Shown here: piece after piece, positions 24,401-31,143 of the stretch
Position numbering within the stretch: position 1 is the first letter of the stretch
Layout: the number at the start of each line of letters is the position of its first letter
DNA from: Planctomyces sp. SH-PL62
GTDB taxonomy: Bacteria; Planctomycetota; Planctomycetia; Planctomycetales; Planctomycetaceae
Length of the DNA: 40,667 nucleotides
Direction: 5' to 3'
Assembly: GCA_945893075.1 (NCBI GenBank)
Contig: CAMDDX010000020.1
Span: forward strand, 1 to 40,667
Translations under genes and position numbers: made by a program
Notes under the pieces: generated by a model
The model's database searches: none
Told to the model about the DNA's origin: nothing
The model's input: only the letters and a program-made list of their open reading frames with translations

Positions 24401-26484
24401 GGGATCACGCCAATCGCGGCCTTCTGCGATTCGGCATAGTTGGCGATTTGTTGCGCCGCCCATTCGGAGCAGTACGTTTCAGATTGCAGCCAATCGATCA
24501 ACGAGGGGTCGGGTGTACGATTTTTCGGAATTGGCCGCCCTTCCGTTTCGGAAGTAGGCAGCGGCTCGTCGGCCAATTCCGAAAAATCGTACACCCGACC
24601 CCGGCTCTCAAGATCTTCGCGCAGCCGCGACACTTCTTCCGACAACTCCCACGACCGCCCCGGCGCTTCGCCCCGCCAGAACGGCACCGTCGGAGGCGCT
24701 CCGCCGGCATCAGTCACGACCACGTCCAATTTACGAATGCCTTGAAACCGCCACGACGTCGAACCCAACAAGAAGATGTCGCCGCGTTGGCTCTCGACCG
24801 CGAAGTCTTCGTCGATCGTGCCGACCACGACCCCATCGGGATCGGCAACGACGCGGTACGAGCCGATGTCCGGGATCGCTCCGGCGTTCATCGTCGCCGC
24901 GATCCGCGCGGCCGGCCGGGCTCTGATCCGGCGTTTGACGCGGTCGTGATGCAGATAGACCTTGCCGCGACCAGACGTGTCGGTGATCCCCTCGGCCATG
25001 ATCTGCACGACGGAATCAAACTGCTCGCGAGTCAGATCGCGATACGGGTACGCTCGGCGAAACGTCGCGAACAGTTCATCCGACGAACAATCTTCGGACG
25101 CGGCGACCTCAGCGACGATCTGCTGAGCGAGCACGTCCAGCGGCGCGACCGGAATCTGAATCACATCGAGCCGCCCCGCGCGAACCGCTCGCATCAGGGC
25201 CATCGCTTCCACCAACTCATCGCGAGTCATCGCGAACAGCCGGCCTTTCGGAGTCGCCTTGACCGCGTGACCCGCTCGGCCGATGCGTTGCAGAAACGTT
25301 GCGATCGCACCCGGCGAGCCAAGCTGAATCACGAGGTCGATGTAGCCAATGTCGATCCCCAGTTCGAGCGACGCCGTCGCCACGACGCACTTCAGCTCGC
25401 CGTCCTTCAACCGCCGCTCTGTTCGCAGTCGCAATTCGGCCGACAGCGATCCGTGATGACTGCTGACTTTGTCCTCGCCCAGCAACTCGGTCAGTTGATG
25501 GGCGACCCGCTCGGCCATACGCCGCGTGTTGACGAAAATCAGCGTGCTGCGGTGCGAGTTGACGAGTTCCACCACGCGAGCATTGATCTGCCCCCAATGC
25601 TCGTGAGAACAAACCGCTCCGAGTTCCAGTTCCGGGACTTCAATCGCCAGGTCGAGATGCCGCGAATGTCCCACATCGATAATCGTCGCCGTTCTGGCTG
25701 ATGGCTGATGGCTGTCGGCTGTTGGCTGTAATCCCAACTCTTCACGCAAAAATGGCAACGCCAGTTGTTCCGGTGAGTTGAGATGACGGCCAACAGCCGA
25801 CAGCCGACAGCCATCAGCCGAACCGACGAGAAAATCCGCCATGCGTTCGATCGGGCGCTGCGTGGCTGACAGTCCGATGCGTTGCAGCGGCTTCTTGCAC
25901 AACGCTTGCAGACGTTCGAGGCTCAGCGAGAGATGCGAGCCGCGTTTGTCGCGGACGAGGGCGTGGATTTCATCGACGATGACCACTTCGGTCTTGCGGA
26001 GCGCGGCGCGGCCTTTCACCGAAGTCAGCAGCAGGTACAACGATTCCGGCGTCGTCACCAAAATGTGCGGCGGCTTGCGGACGAGCGTTGCTCGCTGCGA
26101 TGACGAAGTGTCGCCGGTGCGCAGGCCAACGCGGATCGGAGCGGGTTGCTCGCCGTGAATGGTGCGCAGGCCCGATTGTTCGACCAGTTCGGTGATCTCA
26201 CGCAGCGGTTCGTCGAGATTGCGGTGCATGTCGTTCGACAACGCTCGCAGCGGCGAGACATACACGACGCGAATCCCGTCGCCGAGCTTCTCTCTCAGCG
26301 AGCGTCGCAACAGCCGGTCGATCACGGCGAGAAATGCCGTCAGCGTTTTGCCGCTGCCGGTCGGAGCGGCGATCAGCACATGCTCGCCATTCGCGATCGC
26401 CGGCCAGCCGAGCCGCTGCGGTTCCGTCGGCGCGGGAAACCGCGACGCAAACCACTGTTCGATGATCGGGTGAAACTGCGACAT
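21493..26484 (-). CDS. lhr: Lhr-type ATP-dependent helicase, enlarged by palindromic insertions
   Basis: 1,663 residues. Superfamily 2 helicase: Walker A APTGSGKT at 40-47, DEIH at 171-174, SATQRP at 206-211, the second RecA domain (TLIFVNTRRMAERVAHQL about 314-331, GSPGAIATFLQRIGRAGH about 389-406), then the Lhr-specific winged-helix and DEAD/H-associated region (ERFFDESGGMQMVVHAPFG ... KAWGLAMRKRFCR ... LSLGPQHSFPLE). Lhr unwinds DNA:RNA or DNA substrates and is linked to repair. Six inverted-repeat cassettes lie in frame and add about 200 residues, for example residues 222-266 between FLVGSA and TIIDVGHSR. The catalytic motifs are intact, so it could be active if the loops are tolerated. 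It starts 164 bases downstream of the SGNH gene. Confidence 0.95.
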   Translation of the reverse strand: MSQFHPIIEQWFASRFPAPTEPQRLGWPAIANGEHVLIAAPTGSGKTLTAFLAVIDRLLRRSLREKLGDGIRVVYVSPLRALSNDMHRNLDEPLREITELVEQSGLRTIHGEQPAPIRVGLRTGDTSSSQRATLVRKPPHILVTTPESLYLLLTSVKGRAALRKTEVVIVDEIHALVRDKRGSHLSLSLERLQALCKKPLQRIGLSATQRPIERMADFLVGSADGCRLSAVGRHLNSPEQLALPFLREELGLQPTADSHQPSARTATIIDVGHSRHLDLAIEVPELELGAVCSHEHWGQINARVVELVNSHRSTLIFVNTRRMAERVAHQLTELLGEDKVSSHHGSLSAELRLRTERRLKDGELKCVVATASLELGIDIGYIDLVIQLGSPGAIATFLQRIGRAGHAVKATPKGRLFAMTRDELVEAMALMRAVRAGRLDVIQIPVAPLDVLAQQIVAEVAASEDCSSDELFATFRRAYPYRDLTREQFDSVVQIMAEGITDTSGRGKVYLHHDRVKRRIRARPAARIAATMNAGAIPDIGSYRVVADPDGVVVGTIDEDFAVESQRGDIFLLGSTSWRFQGIRKLDVVVTDAGGAPPTVPFWRGEAPGRSWELSEEVSRLREDLESRGRVYDFSELADEPLPTSETEGRPIPKNRTPDPSLIDWLQSETYCSEWAAQQIANYAESQKAAIGVIPSQKKIVFERFFDESGGMQMVVHAPFGARVCKAWGLAMRKRFCRSFDFELQATADDDGFILSLGPQHSFPLESMFPMLTRENARNLLEQAILQTPLFQTRWRWNMNRALLVLRMRNGQKVPPALQRFRSDDLLTAVFPKLTGCQENIVGDQELPDHPLVQQTMHDCLTEAMDLAGLHRVLEDIEAGRIELIARDTREPSPFCYELLNANPYAFLDGGELQERRARAVANRRTLNPDDVRDLAKLDPAAIEQVVREAQPLIRNADELHDALLSLFFLPHGVADAASVRADASSVGHESEFAELMTDLRATRLTLPNGQTAWVAAERLPAIKVLFPNQVIDPVIEAPTGVRTEWETTDARTAVLRGWLEVCGPITAVELAEQTTFTESQVSATLEALEGEGVVLRGVFRSLECGGSTPPSIQSATESDRTKNVDRHDQAESNFVSQPPHSMEGGVGAPSIWVTPHSRVEWCHRRLLARIHRLTIEGLRRLIEPVDVSTYWRYLARRQGITGTDRRAGSNGLFEIVAMLQGLDLPAIAWERDILPARVDNYRPEWLDELCLGGEVAWGRLYPPRVDPDKGKPMSGVTRVVPVSLFLRGDLPWLDAVGQVSNLSEAKSGQVENLPHKQLSSSSEDLAALLRTRGAMFLTDLLRESRLLPAHVEDGLGELVSRGLVTADGFSGLRQLISDASRTSSRGASRGRPGLLRQRGVMGSAGRWSLWRDVPALGAGLLTPPLERPQVSRSSDLRQLAETPIRETCGPASGGVGRPAPSAALRRDEVVEQWAWQLLRRWGVMFKDLLARESSAPSWWELLQVYRRLEARGEIRGGRFISGVAGEQFSMSESIRQLRLLRDRSQGSAPDSESQAAGREFILVSAADPLNLVGVLDDQPRVPSVASHRLVYLDGRCVGTKIADDAWLSPTLTAEVRSRVEDLLQRGKAGCEPPTAAPRPRDRESSSSRLAPLARTPRQTARR
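22101..22235. repeat. In-frame palindromic cassette in lhr (1)
   Basis: Arms 22101-22148 and 22188-22235, 48 bases each, about 85% complementary, ends GGCGCGGGTCTCC / GGAGGCCCGCGCC. Encodes the GAGLLTPPLERPQVS ... ASGGVGRPAPSAAL region of the helicase C-terminal part. Confidence 0.85.
22537..22596. repeat. In-frame palindromic cassette in lhr (2)
   Basis: GTGGGGCAGGTTTTCAACCTG at 22537-22557 pairs with 22576-22596, one mismatch in 21. Encodes VGQVSNLSEAKSGQVENLPH. Confidence 0.88.
23010..23178. repeat. In-frame palindromic cassette in lhr (3), GGAGTGCGG family
   Basis: Left part GGAGTGCGGTG (23011 on) and ACACCGCCCTCCATTGAATG (23045-23064). Right arm 23142-23178 (CATTCAAT-type reverse, AGGGCGGTGTCGAGCCACCG). 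The left arm is split by a further small palindrome, GACCCAGATGCTGGGTGC. In frame it encodes LECGGSTPPSIQSA ... PPHSMEGGVGAPSIW. Confidence 0.9.
23524..23559. repeat. In-frame short palindrome in lhr (4)
   Basis: GACGCTGCTAGCGTC at 23524-23538 and GACGCTAGCAGCGTC at 23545-23559 are perfect inverted 15-mers with a 6-base spacer. They encode ADAASVRADASSVG. Confidence 0.8.
24505..24602. repeat. In-frame palindromic cassette in lhr (5), perfect 33-bp arms
   Basis: Arms 24505-24537 and 24570-24602 are exact reverse complements over 33 bases with a 32-base spacer; the outer ends are GGGGTCGGG / CCCGACCCC. Encodes RVYDFSELADEP ... RPIPKNRTPDP. The perfect match suggests recent arrival or gene conversion between arms. 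Confidence 0.93.
25696..25820. repeat. In-frame palindromic cassette in lhr (6)
   Basis: GGCTGATGGCTGATGGCTGT (25696 on) against the ACGGCCAACAGCCGACAGCC-type arm ending at 25820, with internal GGCTG(A/T) repetition. It encodes residues about 222-266, between SAT-motif III and the segment TIIDVGHSR that other Lhr proteins have almost adjacent. Confidence 0.88.
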
Positions 26485-26519
26485 GCAAGCGACCCTGGTT
26501 CGAGACTGGCGATGAAGCG

Positions 26520-26601
26520 ATCCGTGTTTTCCGCGTAATCCGTGTTCGTTCTCGCCGACGATTCCCTGATGCAGAACACGGATGACACGGAAAACGCGGA
26601 T
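26520..26601. repeat. Palindromic repeat between SGNH and helicase genes
   Basis: ATCCGTGTTTTCCGCGTAAT (26520-26547 arm) is complementary with three mismatches in 28 to 26574-26601. The intergenic stretch 26485-26648 holds nothing else recognisable. Confidence 0.82.
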
Positions 26602-26648
26602 GAATTTTGTAGGAACTGGCCGGCACTACTTTGATGGCTGAGTTTTCC

Positions 26649-27419
26649 TCAGTACAGCCACAGGGAGGATTCGTCCGATTCGCGCAGAACTGGTTGAGCC
26701 ACTCGCTGCTCGCGGCTGAACCAGCGTCGTTCGCTCGGCCGTTGCCGCCAGAGATGTAACGAGTCATTCGGGCTGACAGCTCGGAATTCGGCAACTTGTG
26801 GATGGTCGAACCACGAGGCCAGCAATTCTTGCCAAGCCGCGCCGCGATGTCGGCGAAGGATGTGAATCGGGTCGAAGCCGTACCACTCGCCGCGCAGTTC
26901 GGGAGTTGGGATGTCGAACTGATGGCCGAGGTCGACGACGAGCTGATTGAGCCGTGTCGTCTTGGCTTCGAGTTCCTCGAACTGAATTTGGCTGTTCGGA
27001 AAAAACAGCTTGCGAAAGAACTGAAACCGCGCACGACCTAGCGTCCGCGCACTGGCGAGCGGCAGTTGAGTCAGCACGATTCGCGCTCGCATGGCTCGCA
27101 ACCGCTCGAGACAGATCGCGACCCAAGCGGCGATCTGGTCCGGCTCGATCCCGTACATCAAATCGTTGCCGATGTCGGTGATCAGCGTTCGCGGCGGATC
27201 TTCGGACGTCGGCTGCGCGGCGAGGTCGTCCCATAAGCGACAAGGCACGATGCCAGGCAGCTCGCGCGGTCCAATGCGATTCCAAATCCCAAACGAGCGA
27301 CCGTGACCGTGCGCGGCGAAGATTTCCAGCGGATCAGGAAACGCTCGATGTAATCCGCGAACCAAACGCGGAAACGAAAGCGTCACGTTGCTGGCACCAA
27401 GCAGAATAATTCGCGGCAT
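26649..27419 (-). CDS. SGNH/GDSL-like hydrolase
   Basis: I chose the ATG at 27419 (MPRIILLGASNVTLSF). The 256-residue product shows the SGNH blocks in variant form: block I GASN (catalytic Ser, in place of GDS), block II HGHGRSFG, block III TDIGNDLMYG with the oxyanion Asn, and block V FDPIHILRRH with the Asp-His pair. No signal peptide, so it would act in the cytosol on an ester or acyl group not identifiable from sequence. It lies between the HpaI aldolase and the helicase genes, all on the minus strand. Confidence 0.75.
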   Translation of the reverse strand: MPRIILLGASNVTLSFPRLVRGLHRAFPDPLEIFAAHGHGRSFGIWNRIGPRELPGIVPCRLWDDLAAQPTSEDPPRTLITDIGNDLMYGIEPDQIAAWVAICLERLRAMRARIVLTQLPLASARTLGRARFQFFRKLFFPNSQIQFEELEAKTTRLNQLVVDLGHQFDIPTPELRGEWYGFDPIHILRRHRGAAWQELLASWFDHPQVAEFRAVSPNDSLHLWRQRPSERRWFSREQRVAQPVLRESDESSLWLY

Positions 27420-27445
27420 CGTTCGTCCCTGAGTAGCCACGCTCG

Positions 27446-27484
27446 CCAGAGCGTGGGTGTGTTGTTCCAAGACCCACGTTCTGG
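27446..27484. repeat. CCACGCTC-type partial palindrome
   Basis: CCAGAGCGTGGGT near 27446-27458 and ACCCACGTTCTGG at 27472-27484 are inverted with one mismatch. The flank GTAGCCACGCTCGCC matches one arm of the hairpin at 34321-34387, so this looks like a degraded copy of it. Confidence 0.65.
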
Positions 27485-27501
27485 TCCGCCGCGGCGGATG
27501 A

Positions 27502-28272
27502 CTACGCTTCGGCAACACCCTCTAAAAACTTTCGCGACTCGGACATCACGTATTGCTCGGCACCGCCGAAGCCGATCAGGCGGTAGCCTTGCTGAGCCGC
27601 TCGACGACCTTCTTCGAGGCTGCGTGCGGGATAACCGCAGGCAATGTTGTTCTTCCGACACGCGGCGAGGATTCGTTCGGCGGCTTTCTGAACGATCGGA
27701 TGATCGCGATTCGCGCCGACTCCGTAGCCCAGCGCGAGATCGCCGGTGCCGACCCACAAGCCATCGAGGCCACCAGCGGCGATCGCTTCCACATTTTCGA
27801 CCCCTTCCGGGTCTTCGATCAACGCCAGCAGCACGACTTCCTCATTCGCAGAGTTCACGAAGTCGGTCCCGCCGATACGTCCCCACATTGCTCCGCGACC
27901 AGGACCGAAGCCACGAATCCCGCGCGGTGGATACATCGCGGCGGACACGAGCCTCCGCTCGTCCTCAACGGTGCGGCAATGCGGAATCAGGATGCCTTGT
28001 GCTCCGAGATCCAGCGCGTGCATGACCGCTTCAGGATCGTTCGGCCGCAGCACTCGCACGATCGGCGTCGTGTTGCCGGCGTAGCAGCCGATGATGAGGC
28101 TCTCCAGCGTCGAGGCATCGACCGCGCCGTGCTCGCCATCCAGCAGCACGAAGTCCCAGCCGGCATAGCCGAGCAACTCGCAGAGGCCCGGTTCCGGCAA
28201 TCGAACCGAACTCGACCAGACGATTTCGCCGGCTTTGAGTTTTTGTTTGACGCGATTAGGTCGGATCGTCAT
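27502..28272 (-). CDS. HpcH/HpaI family aldolase
   Basis: 256 residues of the pyruvate-dependent class II aldolase family (2-dehydro-3-deoxy-sugar acid or 4-hydroxy-2-oxoheptanedioate type). Motifs: VLLDGEHGAVD, IVRVLRPND, ALDLGAQGILIPHCRT, YPPRGIRGFGPGRG, ALIEDPEGVENVEAI (metal Glu) and LDGLWVGTGDLALGYG (metal Asp). AGAGG lies eight bases before the ATG. Family enzymes split or form 2-keto-3-deoxy sugar acids with Mg or Mn; the substrate is not decidable. The gap to the next upstream gene is filled by an ATTTGAG repeat. Confidence 0.93.
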   Translation of the reverse strand: MTIRPNRVKQKLKAGEIVWSSSVRLPEPGLCELLGYAGWDFVLLDGEHGAVDASTLESLIIGCYAGNTTPIVRVLRPNDPEAVMHALDLGAQGILIPHCRTVEDERRLVSAAMYPPRGIRGFGPGRGAMWGRIGGTDFVNSANEEVVLLALIEDPEGVENVEAIAAGGLDGLWVGTGDLALGYGVGANRDHPIVQKAAERILAACRKNNIACGYPARSLEEGRRAAQQGYRLIGFGGAEQYVMSESRKFLEGVAEA

Positions 28273-28284
28273 GAGTGCCGCCTC

Positions 28285-28366
28285 TTAGAGATTTCAAATT
28301 TCAAATTTGAGATTTGAGATTTGAGATTTGAGATTTGAGATTTGAGATTTGAGATTTGAGATTTTT
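28285..28366. repeat. ATTTGAG heptamer tract
   Basis: After a GAGATTTCAAATTTCAAATT prefix, GAGATTT is repeated head to tail at least eight times. It fills the 100-base gap between two minus-strand genes. Purely 7-base periodicity, so it can change length by slippage. Confidence 0.92.
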
Positions 28367-28372
28367 GAAACG

Positions 28373-28864
28373 TCACCGCTTCCCTGCAATTGCCGCCGCG
28401 AGCGGCAGTCCCTCGCTGAGTGCCGCTCGCAACGCGACGCACAAGTCGAGGATGACTTCATCTCCTTCAGGCACTTGCCGCAACCGCACCGCTTCACCGA
28501 GGTCGATCGCCTGCAACAGCAGCCTCAGCCACGAACACGCCTGCACGCGAAACGCGGCCAGTTCGCTGTCGTCGAGATCGTGACGGACGAGTTGCGTTTC
28601 CTCAGTCGTGCGGTTGCGTTGCAGGCGAGCCAGCGTGCTCCCTTGAGTGCGAAACAAAAAGCCCTCGAAGAACGCGCGCCGCAAACACCCGGCCGGATCG
28701 AATTGCAAAACCGGCTCGGCTCCGAAGTAAACGGAGCAGGCTCCGTTCTTCTTGAACCCCGCGACAACCGGATCGGAAACGAACGGCACTTGCCACTCGA
28801 CTCGGCGAGAGAGGCCAGTCGCTTCCTGCATCAAGTCTTCGCGGTCGGATTCGTGTTGAGCCAT
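28373..28864 (-). CDS. Hypothetical protein
   Basis: 163 residues with no signal peptide. Two visible segments look like a domain: RRVEWQVPFVSDPVVAGFKK with CSVYFGAEPVLQFDPAGCLRRAFFEGFLF, and a helical C-terminal half (LVRHDLDDSELAAFRVQACS, LRLLLQAIDLGEAVRLRQVP). From memory, planctomycete proteins with an 'YFG..PV.QFD..G.LRRAF..G.L' pattern exist without function; unverified. The start at 28864 has a weak site; an ATG at residue 12 is the alternative. It is divergent from the gene at 29152, with repeats between. Confidence 0.7.
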   Translation of the reverse strand: MAQHESDREDLMQEATGLSRRVEWQVPFVSDPVVAGFKKNGACSVYFGAEPVLQFDPAGCLRRAFFEGFLFRTQGSTLARLQRNRTTEETQLVRHDLDDSELAAFRVQACSWLRLLLQAIDLGEAVRLRQVPEGDEVILDLCVALRAALSEGLPLAAAIAGKR

Positions 28865-28904
28865 GAGGGACGCAGGATACGAGATGAAGTCCGACGGAGA
28901 AGGG

Positions 28905-29115
28905 GTCGGGAATCTTTTTCAGGCCGCCGGTTCGCGACACATTGATTCTCCGGCTCAACCTCGGCGGCCTGAAAAAGACTCCCGACGCCGTATCGCCGCA
29001 AAGCCCTGCTTGAATTTGAACTCCCGCAGGTTGACACTGTGGTCGTAAAAGGAGGATGAGCACTCTCCCTGTCCCCAATCGTCTCAAACACGACGGGCAA
29101 GAGTGCTCGTCCTAC
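28905..29115. repeat. Two palindromic repeats in the divergent intergenic region
   Basis: The 287-base gap 28865-29151 holds two elements. First: 28905-28929 with 28962-28986, one mismatch in 25 (GTCGGGAATCTTTTTCAGGC). Second: about 29053-29073 with 29092-29115 (AGGATGAGCACTCT / AGAGTGCTCGTCCT). I see no additional ORF; promoters for both flanking genes must lie around these. Confidence 0.8.
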
Positions 29116-29151
29116 GAATCGCCCCGCCCGCAAATTGCCCGGAGTCCTGCC

Positions 29152-29454
29152 ATGATCGCCGCCATCCAAACCGCTCCCGAAGTTTTCGAGCAGACGTTTC
29201 TGTTGGTCCGCGCCAAGATCCTGGAAGTCGCCGCAACGCTCGACCGCCTGGACCGGGCCGAGTCCGCTGAATCGGTCCGCTCCGACCCTCGCTTTGGACA
29301 AATCCGCCAAGGACTCGAAATCCTCTTGAGCGACGGCTTCCACCGTGCCGCTCAGATTCAAGAGGTCTTCAGCGATCAATACGACCCGACTTGGATGAAG
29401 AAGTATCTCTCGACCGGGGAGCGACCGGCTCTGTCTCCGAGCGTTCCGCATTAG
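29152..29454 (+). CDS. Small hypothetical protein
   Basis: I chose the ATG at 29152, with GGAG eight bases upstream; the frame extends to 29056 through repeat DNA. The 100-residue product starts MIAAIQTAPEVFEQTFLLVR and is largely helical (AKILEVAATLDRLDRAE, DPRFGQIRQGLEILLSDG), ending with a Trp-Met-Lys-Lys-Tyr segment. No family recognised. Its stop is one base from a palindromic cassette and the TatD-like gene follows it, so the two may be co-transcribed. Confidence 0.75.
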   Translation: MIAAIQTAPEVFEQTFLLVRAKILEVAATLDRLDRAESAESVRSDPRFGQIRQGLEILLSDGFHRAAQIQEVFSDQYDPTWMKKYLSTGERPALSPSVPH

Positions 29455-29455
29455 C

Positions 29456-29598
29456 CCTGGAGTGCGGTGGCTCGACACCGCCCTCCATTCAATGTGCAAC
29501 AACCGCCCATTCGCGAACACAGCATCGACCGCGTTTCACTCTCCGAAAGTTCTGCCCTTCATTGATGGAGGGCGGTGTCGAGCCACCGCACTCCAAGG
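29456..29598. repeat. GGAGTGCGG palindromic cassette abutting a stop codon and an RBS
   Basis: Left arm 29456-29495 (CCTGGAGTGCGGTGGCTCGA...) and right arm 29560-29598 are inverted with one-base indels and about 64 bases between. It begins right after the upstream TAG. Its right end, CACTCCAAGG, runs into the AAGGAG ribosome binding site (29595-29600) of the next gene. Confidence 0.93.
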
Positions 29599-29605
29599 AG
29601 ATGAC

Positions 29606-30481
29606 ATGTACTACATCGACCCCCACATCCACATGGTTTCCCGCGTGACCGACGACTACGAGCGGATCGCCCGCATGGGCTGCGTGGCCGTCAGCGAGCC
29701 GGCCTTCTGGGCTGGGTTTGATCGCGGCAGCGTGGACGGCTTCCGCGACTACTTCCGGCAGCTCACGGAATTCGAGCCGAAGCGCGCCGGTTGGAGCGGA
29801 ATCCAGCATTACACATGGCTCTGCATCAACGCCAAGGAAGCCGAGAACGTCGAACTCTCACGCGAGGTCATCAAGATGATCCCGGAGTTCATCAACAATC
29901 CAGGAGTGCTCGGCATCGGCGAGATCGGGCTCAACAAGAACACGAAGAACGAGTCGATCATCTTCCAAGAGCACGTCCAGTTGGCGATGCAGCTCGACGA
30001 GCTGATTCTGATTCACACGCCGCACCTGCAAGACAAGCTGAAGGGAACGCGGATGATCATCGACATGCTGATGTCCGACCGCCGTGTGCAGCCGGAGCGA
30101 GTGCTGATCGACCACGTCGAGGAGCACACCGTCGGTCTGGCGAAGGAAGAGGGCTTTTGGTGTGCGATGACGCTGTACCCGATCACGAAATGTACGCCCT
30201 CGCGAGCCGCCGACATCATCGAAGCCTACGGCGACGACCGCATCATGGTGAACTCCGCCGGCGACTGGGGCCCGTCCAACCCAATCGCCGTCCCCGACTT
30301 CATCCAAGAACTCCGCAAACGCGGCCACCCCGAATCGAAGATCAAGAAAATCGTCTACGACAACCCGCTCGAGTTCTTCCGCCAATGCCGCAGGTTCCAG
30401 TTCACTCCGCCGGATACACTGGCAGGGGAGCTGACGAACAACGAAGTCCCTAATTCCGAGAAATTGATCAAGGCCGAATGA
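29606..30481 (+). CDS. TatD family metal-dependent hydrolase, EboB-like
   Basis: I chose the ATG at 29606 (MYYIDPHIHMVSR) with AAGGAG five bases upstream; the longer frame reads the repeat. The 291-residue TIM-barrel hydrolase has the metal motif DPHIH at the N-terminus, VLGIGEIGLN, LILIHTPHLQDK, LIDHVEEHT and VNSAGDWG. The whole pattern, including SRVTDDYERIARMG and AVSEPAFWAG, resembles EboB of the ebo locus, which in cyanobacteria helps export of metabolite precursors to the periplasm; no other ebo gene lies in the window. Its last ~41 codons are present a second time at 31501. The tail after that point (ELTNNEVPNSEKLIKAE) differs between copies. Confidence 0.85.
   Translation: MYYIDPHIHMVSRVTDDYERIARMGCVAVSEPAFWAGFDRGSVDGFRDYFRQLTEFEPKRAGWSGIQHYTWLCINAKEAENVELSREVIKMIPEFINNPGVLGIGEIGLNKNTKNESIIFQEHVQLAMQLDELILIHTPHLQDKLKGTRMIIDMLMSDRRVQPERVLIDHVEEHTVGLAKEEGFWCAMTLYPITKCTPSRAADIIEAYGDDRIMVNSAGDWGPSNPIAVPDFIQELRKRGHPESKIKKIVYDNPLEFFRQCRRFQFTPPDTLAGELTNNEVPNSEKLIKAE
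30302..30423 (+). repeat. Direct repeat, copy 1 (hydrolase 3' end)
   Basis: 122 bases matched at 31501-31622 with 10 differences. Nine fall at third codon positions without changing the residue; one gives Gln to Glu. Confidence 0.95.
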
Positions 30482-30496
30482 CGAAGGACAACCATC

Positions 30497-30766
30497 ATGG
30501 CATATCGAACTTTGGAATCCGTCTTGCATCCCGACAGCCATCTCACGCTGTCGGCAGCCGAGTTGCCGTCGCACCCAGTTCGTGTGATCGTGACGATTCT
30601 GGAAGACGACGAGACAGAATCGCTGACGGAAATTGGTGACTATCAGAAGACGCTACTGTCGGCTCGTGAACCAGCCAGAATGCGAAGTCCGCGATTGGTC
30701 CATCCCGAACAAGCGGTTGACTTCGTCAAGGAGGTCATCGAGGTGACAGACGATGCCCGCGTATGA
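30497..30766 (+). CDS. Small hypothetical protein paired with the protease gene
   Basis: 89 residues, start ATG at 30497 with AAGGA eight bases upstream, 15 bases after the hydrolase stop. Sequence MAYRTLESVLHPDSHLTLSA ... PVRVIVTILEDDETESLTEI suggests a short beta-hairpin N-terminus (like small DNA-binding antitoxins or linker proteins) and a helical C-terminus. It overlaps the following protease gene by 14 bases, so the two are translationally linked. No family recognised; an antitoxin or protease-substrate role is a guess from the layout. Confidence 0.75.
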   Translation: MAYRTLESVLHPDSHLTLSAAELPSHPVRVIVTILEDDETESLTEIGDYQKTLLSAREPARMRSPRLVHPEQAVDFVKEVIEVTDDARV

Positions 30767-31130
30767 CCAAAGCTATTCGCCACCGGCTCCAATCGCTGTG
30801 ACAACCTGGCGAAATTCGGAAACTAGCGAGGCAGTCGCGAACATTTCCATGCTGCTCGATACCGGAGCCGACGCGACGATTGTCCCGAGAGTTGTTGCTG
30901 ATCAGTTGGGTGTGTCGCCGATTCCTGATCAACAGTATGAATTGATGGGATTTGACGGAAACCGTTCATTCTCGCGAGTCGCCATTCTGGATTTACTTTT
31001 TTACGGAAAGGCGTTTCGTGGGAGCTATCTGCTCACCGAAGATTCTGTGGGAGTCATTGGGCGAGATGTTCTCAATCACCTGATTTTCAAATTCGATGGC
31101 GTAGCCTTGGAATGGACAGTCAGCAAATGA
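30753..31130 (+). CDS. Retropepsin-like aspartic protease
   Basis: 125 residues, the length of a single retropepsin domain. It has the active-site motif LLDTGADATIV, followed by a flap-like GFDGNR, and the late IGRDVLNHLIFKFDG that fits the family's Ile-Gly-Arg-Asp-xLeu motif. Such proteins work as homodimers with one Asp from each chain. No signal peptide, so cytosolic. It overlaps the small upstream gene by 14 bases and is followed 14 bases later by an antitoxin-like gene. Base composition is lower in GC than the flanks, fitting acquired DNA. Confidence 0.9.
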   Translation: MPAYDQSYSPPAPIAVTTWRNSETSEAVANISMLLDTGADATIVPRVVADQLGVSPIPDQQYELMGFDGNRSFSRVAILDLLFYGKAFRGSYLLTEDSVGVIGRDVLNHLIFKFDGVALEWTVSK

Positions 31131-31143
31131 AGCCGATGGACTC

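Noticed and set aside
24334-25701. 455-residue plus-strand frame opposite lhr
   Set aside because: Antisense shadow of conserved helicase motifs.
21493-26484. Pseudogene status of the helicase because of its insertions
   Set aside because: All insertions keep the frame and the catalytic motifs are intact, so I annotate it as a coding gene.
28285-28366. CRISPR array
   Set aside because: Units are 7 bases with no spacers; a simple tandem repeat, and no cas genes are present.
28831-29520. 229-residue minus-strand frame
   Set aside because: Arg/Ser-rich shadow of the plus-strand gene at 29152 and of palindromic repeats; its ends are repeat DNA.
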